From assembly GCA_964655775.1 (NCBI GenBank), contig CAZZNQ010000027.1, positions 1-44,251 of the forward strand: DNA of 44,251 bases. The letters are read 5' to 3'. Below, one piece after another: positions 30,001-37,763 of this stretch (its first letter is position 1; each line of letters begins with the position of its first letter). The notes under the pieces were generated by a model, which was given only the letters and a program-made list of their open reading frames with translations, had not been told where the DNA came from and did not search any database. The translations under genes and the position numbers were made by a program. Origin of the DNA: CAZZNQ01 sp964655775. GTDB taxonomy: Bacteria > Planctomycetota > Brocadiia > SM23-32.

Positions 30001-32898
30001 GCCCCACCGGAGGCGCGCCGCTGCTGCGAGCTGGAGATCGGGCCCATGGACGTCGACCCCGGCAAGGCGATGCTTGACCTGGACTTGGAGCTCTTCGACA
30101 CGAAGGGCGGCATCACCGGGACACTGACGTACAGCACGGACCTGTTCGACGCCGGCACGATGAAGCGGCTTGTGCGGTCCTTTGAAACGCTGCTCCGGTC
30201 GATCTTGCGCGAGCCGGAATCGCCGGTCGGCGCGCTGCCGCTCCTGCACGAGGACGAGCGGCGGCGGGTGTTGGTCGACCCGAACGCGACCGAGGTCGAT
30301 CTACCTGCCGAGCCGACGTTCCTTGAGGTGTTCGAGCGTCGGACAAGGGCTTCTCCGGACAGTCCAGCCGTGCAAGTTGGCGATACGACCCTGAGCTACG
30401 CGGAACTCAATCGGCGCGCGAACCGGCTGGCCCATTACCTGCGCGAGATCGGCGTGCGGCCGAACGACCTTGTCGCCGTCGGCACGGCCGACCCGCACAG
30501 CTTCCCTGAGGCGATCCTCGGTGTGCTCAAGTCAGGTGCCGCCTACGTCCCTCTGGACCCTTCGTATCCGCGCGAGCGGCTGCGCTTCATGCTGTCCGAC
30601 GCGGGGGCCGAGGTCCTGATCGCAGGGCCCGATTCCCCGACCGACCTCACGATGGCCGGGCTCCGGACCGTCCACCTGCAACATGACCGAGATGCAATCG
30701 GTCGAGCTTCCGAAGCCGACCCCGCACCGATGGCCGGGCCGAACGACCTGGCATACTGCATCTATACCTCCGGCTCCACCGGGCGGCCGAACGGTGTGCT
30801 CGTGCGGCACAGGTCGCTGCTGAACCTGGCCAAAGCGGAGGCGGACGCGTACAAGCTCGGGCCGCAGCATCGAACGCTACAGTTCGCATCGCTGAGCTTC
30901 GACGTCTCCGTCGAGGAGATCTTCCCGGCCTGGTATGCGGGTGGCGTCGTGGTCATCCCGGAGCGTCGCATCACGGCGCCGGACGCCGCCTTCATGCGTC
31001 TGCTCGAAGAGCAGCGCGTATCCGTGCTGCACCTTCCGCCGGTGTTCTGGAGCGAATGGATCAGGACGGTGCAGGAGACGGGGCGCGCCGTGCCGAAGAC
31101 CCTCGAGGTGCTGGAGGTGGGCGGCGAGGAACCGTCCGCGGCGGCCTACAGCGAGTGGCAAGCGCTCGCCGGCGATCGGATCCGCTGGTTCAACGGCTAC
31201 GGTCCGACGGAAGCGACGGTGACGGCAACGATATACGAGGCCAAGCCGCGCTCTGCCCCATTGCATCGCATCCCCATTGGCCGCCCCATTGCGAATACGC
31301 GCTGCTATGTACTGGATCGCTGGCTGATGCCGGTTCCGACAGGCGCGCGAGGCGAGTTGTTCATCGGCGGCGTAGGGGTGGCAGACGGATACCACAACCG
31401 GCCGGAGTTGACGGCCGAACGCTTCCTGCCCGATCCGTTCAGCGACTGTTCCGACGCCCGGATGTACCGCACGGGCGACTTGGCGCGCTTCCTGCCGGAC
31501 GGCAACCTCGAATACCTGGGGCGCCGCGACCAACAGGTGAAAGTGCGCGGATTCCGGATCGAGCTGACCGGCGTCGAGTCGGTGCTGAACGCTCATCCGC
31601 AGGTGACGGCAGCGGTCGTGGTCGCCCCGCGGGAAGGCGCCAGTCGGCGGCTGGCGGCTTACGTCGTCGCCGGTGCGGCCGCCCCATCGGTCGAAGACCT
31701 GCGCCGATTCCTGTCTGACCGACTGCCACCGTATATGGTTCCTTCGAACATTGCCCTGGTCGACAAGCTGCCTACGACACCGGCGGGCAAAGTGGACCGC
31801 ATCTCCCTGGAGAAGCTTCCCCCCGTTGCTGAGCACCGCCGCGACTCCGAGCCGCCGATCAACGGGTTGGAAGCGTGTCTGCTGAGACTGTGGCGAAAGG
31901 CGTTGGGCAACGACTCGATCGGCGTGACGGACGGCTTCTTCGAGGTCGGAGGGCACAGTCTTCTTGCGGCGCGCCTATTCGCCAACGTGGAGAAGCTGTC
32001 GGGCCGAGAGATCCCGCTGATCTACCTGTACCAGTATCCGACTGTGCGGGGCTTCGCGGAGGCGATGCGCAATCGGGGCTGGCAGCCGAGATCGCCGCTG
32101 GTTCCCCTTCAGGCCGACGGCGCCCGGCCCCCGTTGTTCTTCGTGACGCCGTTCAACGTCTGGGAGCTGCACCGGTTGGCACATCGTCTCGGCGACGACC
32201 AGCCCTTCTACGGGCTGCAGCCCCTGGGGCTTCGTGAACGGGGCGAGATGCCCTCCTCCATCGAAGCGCTGGCGGACGCCTACATGCGTGAGCTCCGGCG
32301 CACGTGCCCGAGTGGTCCCTACAGGTTGGGCGGGCTCTCCGCGGGCGGGGTGGTCGCATTCGAGATGGCACAGCGGCTACGTCACGACGGCGAGCGCGTC
32401 GAAGTGCTGTTTCTGCTGGACTCGTACGTCGGCACGGGATCGAAGCCGTTCCGCATCCGCCGCCTGCAGCGCCGGTTGGGGGCGCAATGGCGCGATCTAT
32501 CCCGGCTGGGGCTGCGCGGCAAGGGCGCCTACATCCTGTCGGGCCTGGGTCGGACCGCCCGAAGGATCACAGCGCCTTTGCGGGGTGGGGCCGATCCCGG
32601 AGCACGTAACCGTCGGGGAGAGTTGCGCGGTCTGGCGGAGCGCGTGGTCGCCGCCCACGGTCGGGCTGTTCTTGCGTACCGGGCGCGTCCCTACGATGGT
32701 CGCATCGTTCTTTTCACGTCGGATCCGGAGGCGATGACGCTCGCCCGAGACCCCAGCGACTCATGGCGCGAACTGGCGCGCGGGCCCTTTGAGGTGCATC
32801 CGATCTCCGCCGTGCACGAGGAAATGCTTCGCGAGCCGGCGGTGGAGCAGCTGGCCGACCTGATGCGGGACCTCGCGGACGAGGCCCCGCGGGCGTAA
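27088..32898 (+). CDS. Two-module non-ribosomal peptide synthetase (A-PCP-C-A-PCP-TE)
   Basis: A 1,936-residue assembly-line enzyme. Order: acyl-CoA-synthetase-type A domain (about 10-520; HTSGTTARPKIV near 174) whose EAYGMTEAAHQMASNPLPP stretch resembles Pcs60/AAE3 oxalyl-CoA synthetases; carrier domain (Ser565 in GGDSML); condensation domain with HHIAFDG (His752, Asp756); a canonical amino-acid A domain (about 1075-1575; IYTSGSTGRPNG near 1225, FDVSVEEIF with the amino-binding Asp, PAGKVDR lysine); second carrier (Ser1624 in GGHSLL); thioesterase (Ser1751 in GLSAGG, an Asp near 1778, His1910). With one condensation step the simplest product is an N-acyl or aryl amino acid, released by the TE. 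By-eye specificity code D-V-E-V-E-G-G-V-T-K, which I cannot assign. The ATG at 27088 (GGAG 5 nt upstream) is preferred over the GTG at 27082. No PPTase, transporter or tailoring gene is adjacent other than the divergent PIG-L gene. Confidence 0.93.
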   Translation: MQFDGVPTGKGPLHVGDILGRQAEVRGDAPALLGLDGDPLSYAGLHEEVARVERSLNEMGIGRADAVAVVLPNGPEMAVAFLGVSSVAVCAPLNPAYRGEEFRFYLTDLGARAVLVREGEASPVRGAAAELGISVIDVRPLEGGPVGVFDLSGPSVGAPANASPVRPEDVALVLHTSGTTARPKIVPLRHVNICSSAHNIRTTLALTPSDRCLNVMPLFHIHGLMAALLSSIAAGGSVVCTPGFDAPRFFDWIERSEPTWYTAVPTMHQAILARAEAHAERAERADLRFVRSSSASLAPRVMAQLEETFGAPVIEAYGMTEAAHQMASNPLPPRPRKPGSVGVAAGPEVAIMDEDGGLLAPGRTGEIVVRGANIMSGYANNPDANATAFTDGWFRTGDEGRLDADGYLFITGRLKEIINRGGEKVSPREVDEVLLGHPAVAQAAAFAMPDPRLGEEVAAAVVLRPGADANEGDLRDFAAERLAPFKVPRKVVLLHEIPKGPSGKIQRIGLAERLGLAEPEAAPGRQAFAPPRNETERKLTALWSEVLGAEQVGVRDDFFAVGGDSMLATKLAASIADEFGVELPLVHFFDEASTVEKQAAMVAARGAGDGMAVPALRHLARSGPQPLSHGQKRIWLLQQLTGDAGVYNRPWALRLRGAPDVGILERALSEMVRRHEVLRTRFPAVDGEPVQVVDDAPQVRLPAVRLEGEATFREFARREGAKQFDLRAEHPIRFTLCRTGDGEHFLLVVGHHIAFDGLSQEPFLDELASLYQAFAQGTALPEEPPVQYADFAAWERERFTEEAINRHLDYWKRKLGHEPPELDMPTDRPRPAIPSWRGARVPVELSRQLTDELAALGRANGATLFMTLMAAFQLLLHRYTDQYRIAVGTPTSGRAHHRLQKLIGSFVNTVLLCSELAENPQFSDYLRQARDTCLEAYAHQDLPFELLVAELQPERSADRNPMFQAMFVLKPAPPEARRCCELEIGPMDVDPGKAMLDLDLELFDTKGGITGTLTYSTDLFDAGTMKRLVRSFETLLRSILREPESPVGALPLLHEDERRRVLVDPNATEVDLPAEPTFLEVFERRTRASPDSPAVQVGDTTLSYAELNRRANRLAHYLREIGVRPNDLVAVGTADPHSFPEAILGVLKSGAAYVPLDPSYPRERLRFMLSDAGAEVLIAGPDSPTDLTMAGLRTVHLQHDRDAIGRASEADPAPMAGPNDLAYCIYTSGSTGRPNGVLVRHRSLLNLAKAEADAYKLGPQHRTLQFASLSFDVSVEEIFPAWYAGGVVVIPERRITAPDAAFMRLLEEQRVSVLHLPPVFWSEWIRTVQETGRAVPKTLEVLEVGGEEPSAAAYSEWQALAGDRIRWFNGYGPTEATVTATIYEAKPRSAPLHRIPIGRPIANTRCYVLDRWLMPVPTGARGELFIGGVGVADGYHNRPELTAERFLPDPFSDCSDARMYRTGDLARFLPDGNLEYLGRRDQQVKVRGFRIELTGVESVLNAHPQVTAAVVVAPREGASRRLAAYVVAGAAAPSVEDLRRFLSDRLPPYMVPSNIALVDKLPTTPAGKVDRISLEKLPPVAEHRRDSEPPINGLEACLLRLWRKALGNDSIGVTDGFFEVGGHSLLAARLFANVEKLSGREIPLIYLYQYPTVRGFAEAMRNRGWQPRSPLVPLQADGARPPLFFVTPFNVWELHRLAHRLGDDQPFYGLQPLGLRERGEMPSSIEALADAYMRELRRTCPSGPYRLGGLSAGGVVAFEMAQRLRHDGERVEVLFLLDSYVGTGSKPFRIRRLQRRLGAQWRDLSRLGLRGKGAYILSGLGRTARRITAPLRGGADPGARNRRGELRGLAERVVAAHGRAVLAYRARPYDGRIVLFTSDPEAMTLARDPSDSWRELARGPFEVHPISAVHEEMLREPAVEQLADLMRDLADEAPRA

Positions 32899-32901
32899 TC
32901 G

Positions 32902-33972
32902 TTACTGAGACGGCACGCCGAACTTGGCGATGATGGCCTCGATGTCCAGCAGGTCGGTCTCGACGGTGCTGACCATCACGTCCGAGAGCTTCAGGTTCCG
33001 GGCCGCTTCCAGCCCAACCATGATCGCCCCGCCGGGGCCGGTCATAGCCTCGTTGCGGAGCCGTTCGCCCTCGGCCTCGGCGGTCTTGACCAGCAACTGG
33101 CCAGCCGCCTCGCGCTGAGCTTTGGTCAGGTCGGAGTCGGCGTGCTTCTCGGTGGCGTACTTCTGGGCTTTCGCCTCGATGCCGGCGATCTCGCGGTTGG
33201 CTTCGGCGCGCATCGTGATGATCTCGGCATCCTTCTCGCGCTCGATCACGTCCAGCCGGCGCTGAGTGGTCGCTTCAATGACCTCCCTCCTACCGCGCAT
33301 CTCCTCGGCAATGGCCTTGGACTTGTTGTATTCGACCTCCTGGTCCGCAAGCTTCTTCGTCTGGATCTTGCGTTCGTATTCGGGATCGAACTGCACGTCG
33401 CGCATGAGGACCTCTATCACCTCGACGTAGTTGTCGGTCAGAGCCGTTGCAAGCAGCTCACTGACCTCGGCCGCGCGGTTGCGGCGCTCGTCGGGATTGT
33501 AGAAGTCCTCGGTCTTCATCTTGCCGAACAGGCCCATGCACGCTTTCTGGGCCTCGTTGCGCACGATGACCTTGTACTTCTCGCGGCTGCCGGTGTCCTG
33601 GTAGACCTTGTGCGCGGTGCCGGGCTGGATCCTGTACTTCACCGTCACGTCTACGGAGACGGTGTAGCCGTCTGCGGACTGTACCTGGACATCGTCGCGT
33701 CCGTGCACGGTGCCCCGGCTGGGATCGCGCGTCATCTCCAGGGTCTGAACGGTGCCGTCGAAGATGGCCCAGGAGTCGATCGGGCCCAGGTCACGATGCC
33801 AACCGGGGCCGAAGTCCTGCTGAACGACACCCTTGCTGCCGAACACGCCGTACTCCTGCGTGCGCACGCCCACGGACCCGATGGGCACGTAGACGGTCAG
33901 GCATTTCAATACGACCACCCCGCCCAGGATGACGATGATGAGCAAGGCACATACTGTCTTGACAATTCGCAT
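32902..33972 (-). CDS. SPFH/Band-7 family membrane protein (second of pair)
   Basis: A 356-residue SPFH (stomatin/prohibitin/flotillin/HflK) protein. An N-terminal transmembrane helix (about 5-27) precedes an SPFH domain (about 28-215; VPIGSVGVRTQEYGVF, QSADGYTVSVDVTVKYRI, a LLATALTDNYVEVIEVLMRDV helix/strand) and a long charged coiled coil (about 215-315; QTKKLADQEVEYNKSKAIAE and EAEGERLRNEAM) ending in a short hydrophobic tail. Such proteins form large membrane rings that organise membrane microdomains. It is the last gene of the leftward psp-like operon, 21 bp after its paralogue, and convergent with the NRPS gene by 3 bp. SPFH proteins are among the known partners of Psp systems. Confidence 0.88.
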   Translation of the reverse strand: MRIVKTVCALLIIVILGGVVVLKCLTVYVPIGSVGVRTQEYGVFGSKGVVQQDFGPGWHRDLGPIDSWAIFDGTVQTLEMTRDPSRGTVHGRDDVQVQSADGYTVSVDVTVKYRIQPGTAHKVYQDTGSREKYKVIVRNEAQKACMGLFGKMKTEDFYNPDERRNRAAEVSELLATALTDNYVEVIEVLMRDVQFDPEYERKIQTKKLADQEVEYNKSKAIAEEMRGRREVIEATTQRRLDVIEREKDAEIITMRAEANREIAGIEAKAQKYATEKHADSDLTKAQREAAGQLLVKTAEAEGERLRNEAMTGPGGAIMVGLEAARNLKLSDVMVSTVETDLLDIEAIIAKFGVPSQ

Positions 33973-33993
33973 TGCGGATTCCCCCTTTCGGTT

Positions 33994-35130
33994 CTACTCG
34001 GAGCCGACGGTCCGGCCCTGAGTGGCCGCCCCGGTAGTGTGCTGGAAACGTTCGGTGCGGGAGTCGATTGTGAAGGGCTGACCGGAGATGACGATCTCCT
34101 TGAGCTTTCGCGCGTACTCGAGCTTCACCATGTTGCGTCCTCCCGGACCTTCCAGGGCCTGACGCATGGCGCTTATGCCCTGGGCTTCGGCCTTCTTGCG
34201 CTCCAGAATGCCCTCCGCCTCCTTCTGGTTGCGGTAGAAGGTGGCGTCCGCGCCGATGGTCACGCGTTCGAAGTAGGCGTCCGCCTCCTTGCGCGTCTTC
34301 TCTGCGTCGGCCTTCGCCTGAATGATGAGTTGCTCCATCTCGCCCCGGAAACGTTCGACGGCCACGTTCTTCTTGTTCGTTGCGGAGACGATAAGTGTTT
34401 TCTGGCGCTCTTCGGCGGCCTGGGCCTTGGACTGCTCTTCCAGCACCTCCTGGTCCGCCAGTTTCTTCTTCTTGATCATCTCCTCGTATTCCTGGTAGAA
34501 GACCGGCCGCTGGGGGATGACGATGCTGTCGACCTCGATGCCGTACTCCTGGAGCCATTCGTTGATCTGGGCCTTCGCGGCCAGGATCTTGCCTTCCCTC
34601 GCGCCGGCGTCGTAGAACTCCTCGGTGGTGAGTTCGCCCAGGTAGTTGCGGCACACGGAGCGGCAGTAGTCGCGCATCCACTTCTCCTTGAAGGCGGCTC
34701 CCGGCCCGGACGTGGTGATGACCGTGTCCGCCATCTCGGGCGTGATGCGGTACTGAACGCGCACGTCCACGTAGACGTCACTGCCGTCGATCGTCTTGAC
34801 CTTTAGGCTGTCCCCCGAGCGGCCACCCTCCATCCGGAGGGTCTGAAGTGTCTTGTCCAGAACGTAGAAGTCGCTGGTCAGGCCGTTGTATATCCGCACG
34901 CCGGATTGCTCGATGACGGTGATGTTGCCGTTGAGACGGTTCAGCAGTATGCCGACCTGTTCGCCGCTCACCGGCCCCACGCGGATGGTCATGAACAGGA
35001 AGACGACCACCACCAGGAACGTCAGCGCGACCAGCATCAGCCCGCCGCCGAGGATCCGGCGCAGCACGTCCAGGTTCACGTTCTTCAGGCCCGGTCCTCG
35101 CGGCCCCTCATTCGGTTCGTATACGCGCAT
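33994..35130 (-). CDS. SPFH/Band-7 family membrane protein (first of pair)
   Basis: A 378-residue SPFH protein. The ATG at 35130 (MRVYEPNEGP) has GGAGG 8 nt upstream; the longer frame to 35211 only runs into the previous gene. A Gly/Pro-rich cytoplasmic start is followed by a very hydrophobic helix (about 28-48, VALTFLVVVVFLFM), an SPFH domain (about 50-240; GPVSGEQVGILLNRLNG, VYVDVRVQYRITPEMADTVI, IEVDSIVIPQRPVFYQEYEE) and a coiled coil with Ala/Glu/Lys repeats (KKKLADQEVLEEQSKAQAAEE, KKAEAQGISAMRQALEGPGG). It shares the KKLADQEV motif with its neighbour, so the two are paralogues that probably hetero-oligomerise. Spacing is 31 bp to the zinc-ribbon gene upstream and 21 bp to the second SPFH gene. 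Confidence 0.88.
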   Translation of the reverse strand: MRVYEPNEGPRGPGLKNVNLDVLRRILGGGLMLVALTFLVVVVFLFMTIRVGPVSGEQVGILLNRLNGNITVIEQSGVRIYNGLTSDFYVLDKTLQTLRMEGGRSGDSLKVKTIDGSDVYVDVRVQYRITPEMADTVITTSGPGAAFKEKWMRDYCRSVCRNYLGELTTEEFYDAGAREGKILAAKAQINEWLQEYGIEVDSIVIPQRPVFYQEYEEMIKKKKLADQEVLEEQSKAQAAEERQKTLIVSATNKKNVAVERFRGEMEQLIIQAKADAEKTRKEADAYFERVTIGADATFYRNQKEAEGILERKKAEAQGISAMRQALEGPGGRNMVKLEYARKLKEIVISGQPFTIDSRTERFQHTTGAATQGRTVGSE

Positions 35131-35161
35131 CGCTGCTTCCTCCTTTCCTGCGGGCGGCGTG

Positions 35162-35983
35162 TCAGTCTTCCAGGACCGGTGTGCGCCGCCTGAGAATGGA
35201 TATCGACACAATCGGTGCCAGCACGGCGAACCCCAGCACCAGTAGCGGGAACGGCACCCGCATGAAGGCCAGTACCAGCATTGCTATCACCATGAAGGAT
35301 AGCGCCATGAAGATGCGCACCACCTTCATCTCCAGGTCCTCCTGGTGCGAGGCCGGGTAAGAGCGTATGACCTCCATGTTCCGGCGGAACTGATCCTTCG
35401 GGTAGACCATCGGCGGCGTGCGATAGCAGAGCAGTCCGGCTTTGCTGTCCAGGTCTTGGCGGACGAAGCCCGCCACGCTCAATCGGTCCAGCTTCCGGCG
35501 CATGTTGCGCAAGGTGTATCGCGAGCGCCCGGCCAGGTCCTCCGCGTGGACGTCCCCGTCCTGGGAGGCGGCCAGGTAGAAGATCTCGTGCTCATAAACC
35601 GCCTGGGCCGGCCAGCCGACGCTCTCGGCCAGGGCCGTCAGCTCCCTGCGCACGGCGTCGCGGCAGGCGTTGCAGAGCACGTCGGTGCGGGGCGCGGACA
35701 GGTCTCCTCCGCAAGATACGCATTCGTTGCACCGGATCGGCGTGCCGCTTTCGCCCTCGCCCTGGTAGGCAGTGAAGGCGTACTCGACGGTGGGGGCGTC
35801 GTCGTCGCGTAGCACCGAGGTGCCGTCGGCCATTCCGTCCAGGGCTTCACGTACCAGCTCCAGCGACATCGGCAGATACGGCAGCACCTGCGGAGGCGCA
35901 ACGCGCCCGTTGCCGTGCTCGGCGATGCGGCATGCCACGTTCTCCACGACGTTCGACAGCGTGTCGCTGATCTGCTTTGCCAA
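35162..35983 (-). CDS. wHTH / zinc-ribbon / wHTH / two-TM protein of the psp-like operon
   Basis: I do not recognise a named family for the whole protein (273 residues). In order: a helical N-terminal domain (about 1-70) that reads like a winged helix (RVAPPQVLPYLPMSLELVREALDGMADG, VEYAF); a cysteine-rich zinc ribbon with Cys85, Cys88, Cys91, Cys104 and Cys107 (CNECVSC, LCNAC); a second winged-helix-like domain (about 126-190; DVHAEDLAGRSRYTLRNMRRKLDRLSVAGFV); a linker; and two hydrophobic helices (about 224-241 and 245-264) with short basic loops. It could sense membrane or protein state through the TM pair and pass it on through the helical and ribbon parts. It lies 18 bp after pspA and 31 bp before the SPFH pair, so it belongs to this stress operon. 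Bacterial psp operons usually have PspB/PspC here; this is not a PspC. Confidence 0.72.
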   Translation of the reverse strand: MAKQISDTLSNVVENVACRIAEHGNGRVAPPQVLPYLPMSLELVREALDGMADGTSVLRDDDAPTVEYAFTAYQGEGESGTPIRCNECVSCGGDLSAPRTDVLCNACRDAVRRELTALAESVGWPAQAVYEHEIFYLAASQDGDVHAEDLAGRSRYTLRNMRRKLDRLSVAGFVRQDLDSKAGLLCYRTPPMVYPKDQFRRNMEVIRSYPASHQEDLEMKVVRIFMALSFMVIAMLVLAFMRVPFPLLVLGFAVLAPIVSISILRRRTPVLED

Positions 35984-36001
35984 AGCCGCCTCCTTGCTCC
36001 G

Positions 36002-36529
36002 TTATGACCGCTGGGCAGTGGAGTCTTCGTCGTCGCCGCGGCCGGCAAGATCATCCCAGGCCGCCGCTTCGTCGGCCTCCCTCTCGATCTTCGCCTGCAG
36101 CCGCTCGAATCCCTCTATTACGTCGGACGCGCTCACCGCATCGCGCGCCGCCGGGCCCCCGGCTGCCCTCTCGGCTGATTCCCGCCGGGCGCGTGCAAGG
36201 CTGCGCTTGGCCAACAGCGTGCTCCGTCGCGACCGTGCCTCCTGGACGCAGTCCTCAAGCCGATGCAATTCCGCCTGCAGCCGCTGCGCGACGCGGGCCG
36301 CCTCCCGCGCGTCCGCCACGGTCTGCTCCGTGCAACCGTCTCCCTGGGCCTTCCGTTCCAGTGCGCGTTGGGCGGCGACCGCCTCTGCGGCTTGGCGCCG
36401 CACCTTCACAATGTACCGTTCCATCTCGCGTATCATCCGGTCCGCCATCGCCTCCCGATCCTCGGCCTGCTCCAGCAGGTCGCCGATCCGGGCTGCAATG
36501 ATGTCGCTGACTCGCCTGAAGATCGACAT
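36002..36529 (-). CDS. pspA: PspA/IM30-like membrane-stress protein
   Basis: A 175-residue PspA/IM30 family protein that coats the inner membrane and, in the classic Psp system, also binds PspF. The start at 36529 (MSIFRRVSDIIAARIGDLLE) reproduces the PspA amphipathic N-terminal helix and has GGGAG 6 nt upstream. The next stretch (QAEDREAMADRMIREMERYI) matches the PspA core. The remainder is Arg/Glu/Ala coiled coil. It is shorter than E. coli PspA (222 residues), and the C-terminal helix is partly replaced by an acidic tail (DDLAGRGDDEDS). It is first in a leftward operon and is divergent from the pspF-like gene, with a sigma-54 promoter 42-58 nt upstream. Confidence 0.82.
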   Translation of the reverse strand: MSIFRRVSDIIAARIGDLLEQAEDREAMADRMIREMERYIVKVRRQAAEAVAAQRALERKAQGDGCTEQTVADAREAARVAQRLQAELHRLEDCVQEARSRRSTLLAKRSLARARRESAERAAGGPAARDAVSASDVIEGFERLQAKIEREADEAAAWDDLAGRGDDEDSTAQRS

Positions 36530-36570
36530 ACCGCTCTCCCACATCCTGCTGCCGCGTCAGTTGAGTCTTT

Positions 36571-36587
36571 AAGCAAGCGGTGTTCCG
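36571..36587 (-). promoter_or_regulatory. Sigma-54 (-24/-12) promoter of the pspA operon
   Basis: On the minus strand CGGAAC-ACCGC-TTGCTT (36587-36571) has GG at -24 and GC at -12 with the required 10-nt interval between them, against the consensus TGGCAC-N5-TTGCW. The -12 half is perfect and the -24 half has four of six bases. The start site would be near 36560, 30 nt before the pspA ATG. It faces away from a gene for a sigma-54 activator, as expected. A 9-bp dyad GTCCTGGAC at 36670-36678 is a candidate activator site upstream. Confidence 0.72.
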
Positions 36588-36733
36588 CCCGTCCAGTCGT
36601 GTGCGTAGACTGTTGTGAAATAATATGTTACGACCTATCGAGGTGGCCAACGCGTTCGCCGCCAAGGTGGTCCTGGACACCAACGCCGAAGACGCTCTTC
36701 GAGGTTGACTTCCCGCCGTCGGCCGCGTAGATT

Positions 36734-37717
36734 GTGCCTCCAGACGTGGTGAAAAAAACCATTCGGATTGGGGTTGGCGACCAGATCGAGATGACCGAGT
36801 TCCCCGGAGTCGCACTCAGCAGGGCCTTCCGACGAGTGCTGGAGCAGGCCGAGAAGGTGGCCAGGTTCCCGCGCCCCGTCCTCATCCGCGGCGAGCGGGG
36901 GACCGGCAAGGAACTCCTCGCCCGGCACATCCATGCGCTGAGCCGCCGGGCGGATGGGCCGTTCGTCGCCGTCAACTGCGCCGCGTTCACGGACACGCTC
37001 CTGGGCAGCGAGTTCTACGGCCACGAACGGGGCGCGTTCACGGGCGCCGAGCGCAGGCGCATCGGCAGACTGGAGCAGGCCGACGGTGGGACTTTGTTTT
37101 TGGACGAGATCGGCAACATGCCGCAGGCGTTCCAGGAGAAGATACTGCGCGTGATCGAATATCCCACTTTCGAGCGCGTGGGCGGCTCGGAGTCGGTCGA
37201 GGTGGACGTTCGCGTCATCTCAGCGACCAACGCCGACCTGCAGGAACTGATGGCCGACGGCTTGTTCCGCCGGGACCTCTACGACCGCCTGAGCGTCGCC
37301 GTTCTGGACGTGCCGCCGCTGCGTCAGCGCCGGGAGGACATCCCCCGCCTGATCGTCCACTTCGTGCGACGCCTGCGCCGCGAGATCGCCAACCTGCCGC
37401 CCCGCCGCTTCCTGCAGCAGACGGTGGAGGTGATGGTCGATTACTACTGGCCCGGCAACGTCCGCGAGCTGCGCAACATCGTCGAGCGCGCCTACCTCTA
37501 CGGCTCGGGCGACGCCGTCCGCCCGGACGACCTGCCGCCGGAGGTGGCCGGCCGGCAGATCGCGGGGGAATCGTTCGACGAGAAGGTGGAGGAATTCCGC
37601 CGGCAGTTGATCGCCGACGCCCTGGCCGAGAGCGGCGGTAACCAGCGCGAAGCTGCCCGCAGCCTGCACATGACGTACGACCAGTTTCGCTACTACTACC
37701 GCAAATACTCACCGTGA
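36734..37717 (+). CDS. pspF: PspF-like sigma-54 transcriptional activator
   Basis: A sigma-54 enhancer-binding protein without a receiver domain, so it is likely controlled by a partner protein such as PspA, as PspF is. The 327 residues form an AAA+ domain (about 22-260): Walker A GERGTGKE (53-60), the GAFTGA loop contacting sigma-54 (100-105), Walker B GTLFLDEI (119-126), RLSVAVLDVPPLRQR for sensor I/arginine fingers and WPGNVRELRN for sensor II, then a Fis-type HTH (about 300-325; NQREAARSLHMTYDQFRYYYRKY). The start is uncertain: the GTG at 36734 is used, but no good Shine-Dalgarno is seen, and ATG at 36791 is possible. It is divergent from pspA, where a sigma-54 promoter is present. Confidence 0.9.
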   Translation: MPPDVVKKTIRIGVGDQIEMTEFPGVALSRAFRRVLEQAEKVARFPRPVLIRGERGTGKELLARHIHALSRRADGPFVAVNCAAFTDTLLGSEFYGHERGAFTGAERRRIGRLEQADGGTLFLDEIGNMPQAFQEKILRVIEYPTFERVGGSESVEVDVRVISATNADLQELMADGLFRRDLYDRLSVAVLDVPPLRQRREDIPRLIVHFVRRLRREIANLPPRRFLQQTVEVMVDYYWPGNVRELRNIVERAYLYGSGDAVRPDDLPPEVAGRQIAGESFDEKVEEFRRQLIADALAESGGNQREAARSLHMTYDQFRYYYRKYSP

Positions 37718-37763
37718 TTGATTCTCTTGTCCGCGGCTACACCCCGAGCCGGTTCGACGATCC

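Noticed and set aside
36608..36694. Short plus-strand frame starting at the ATG at 36625 in the psp gap
   Set aside because: It codes for only 27 residues, has no Shine-Dalgarno, and lies within the promoter/activator region of pspF-pspA.
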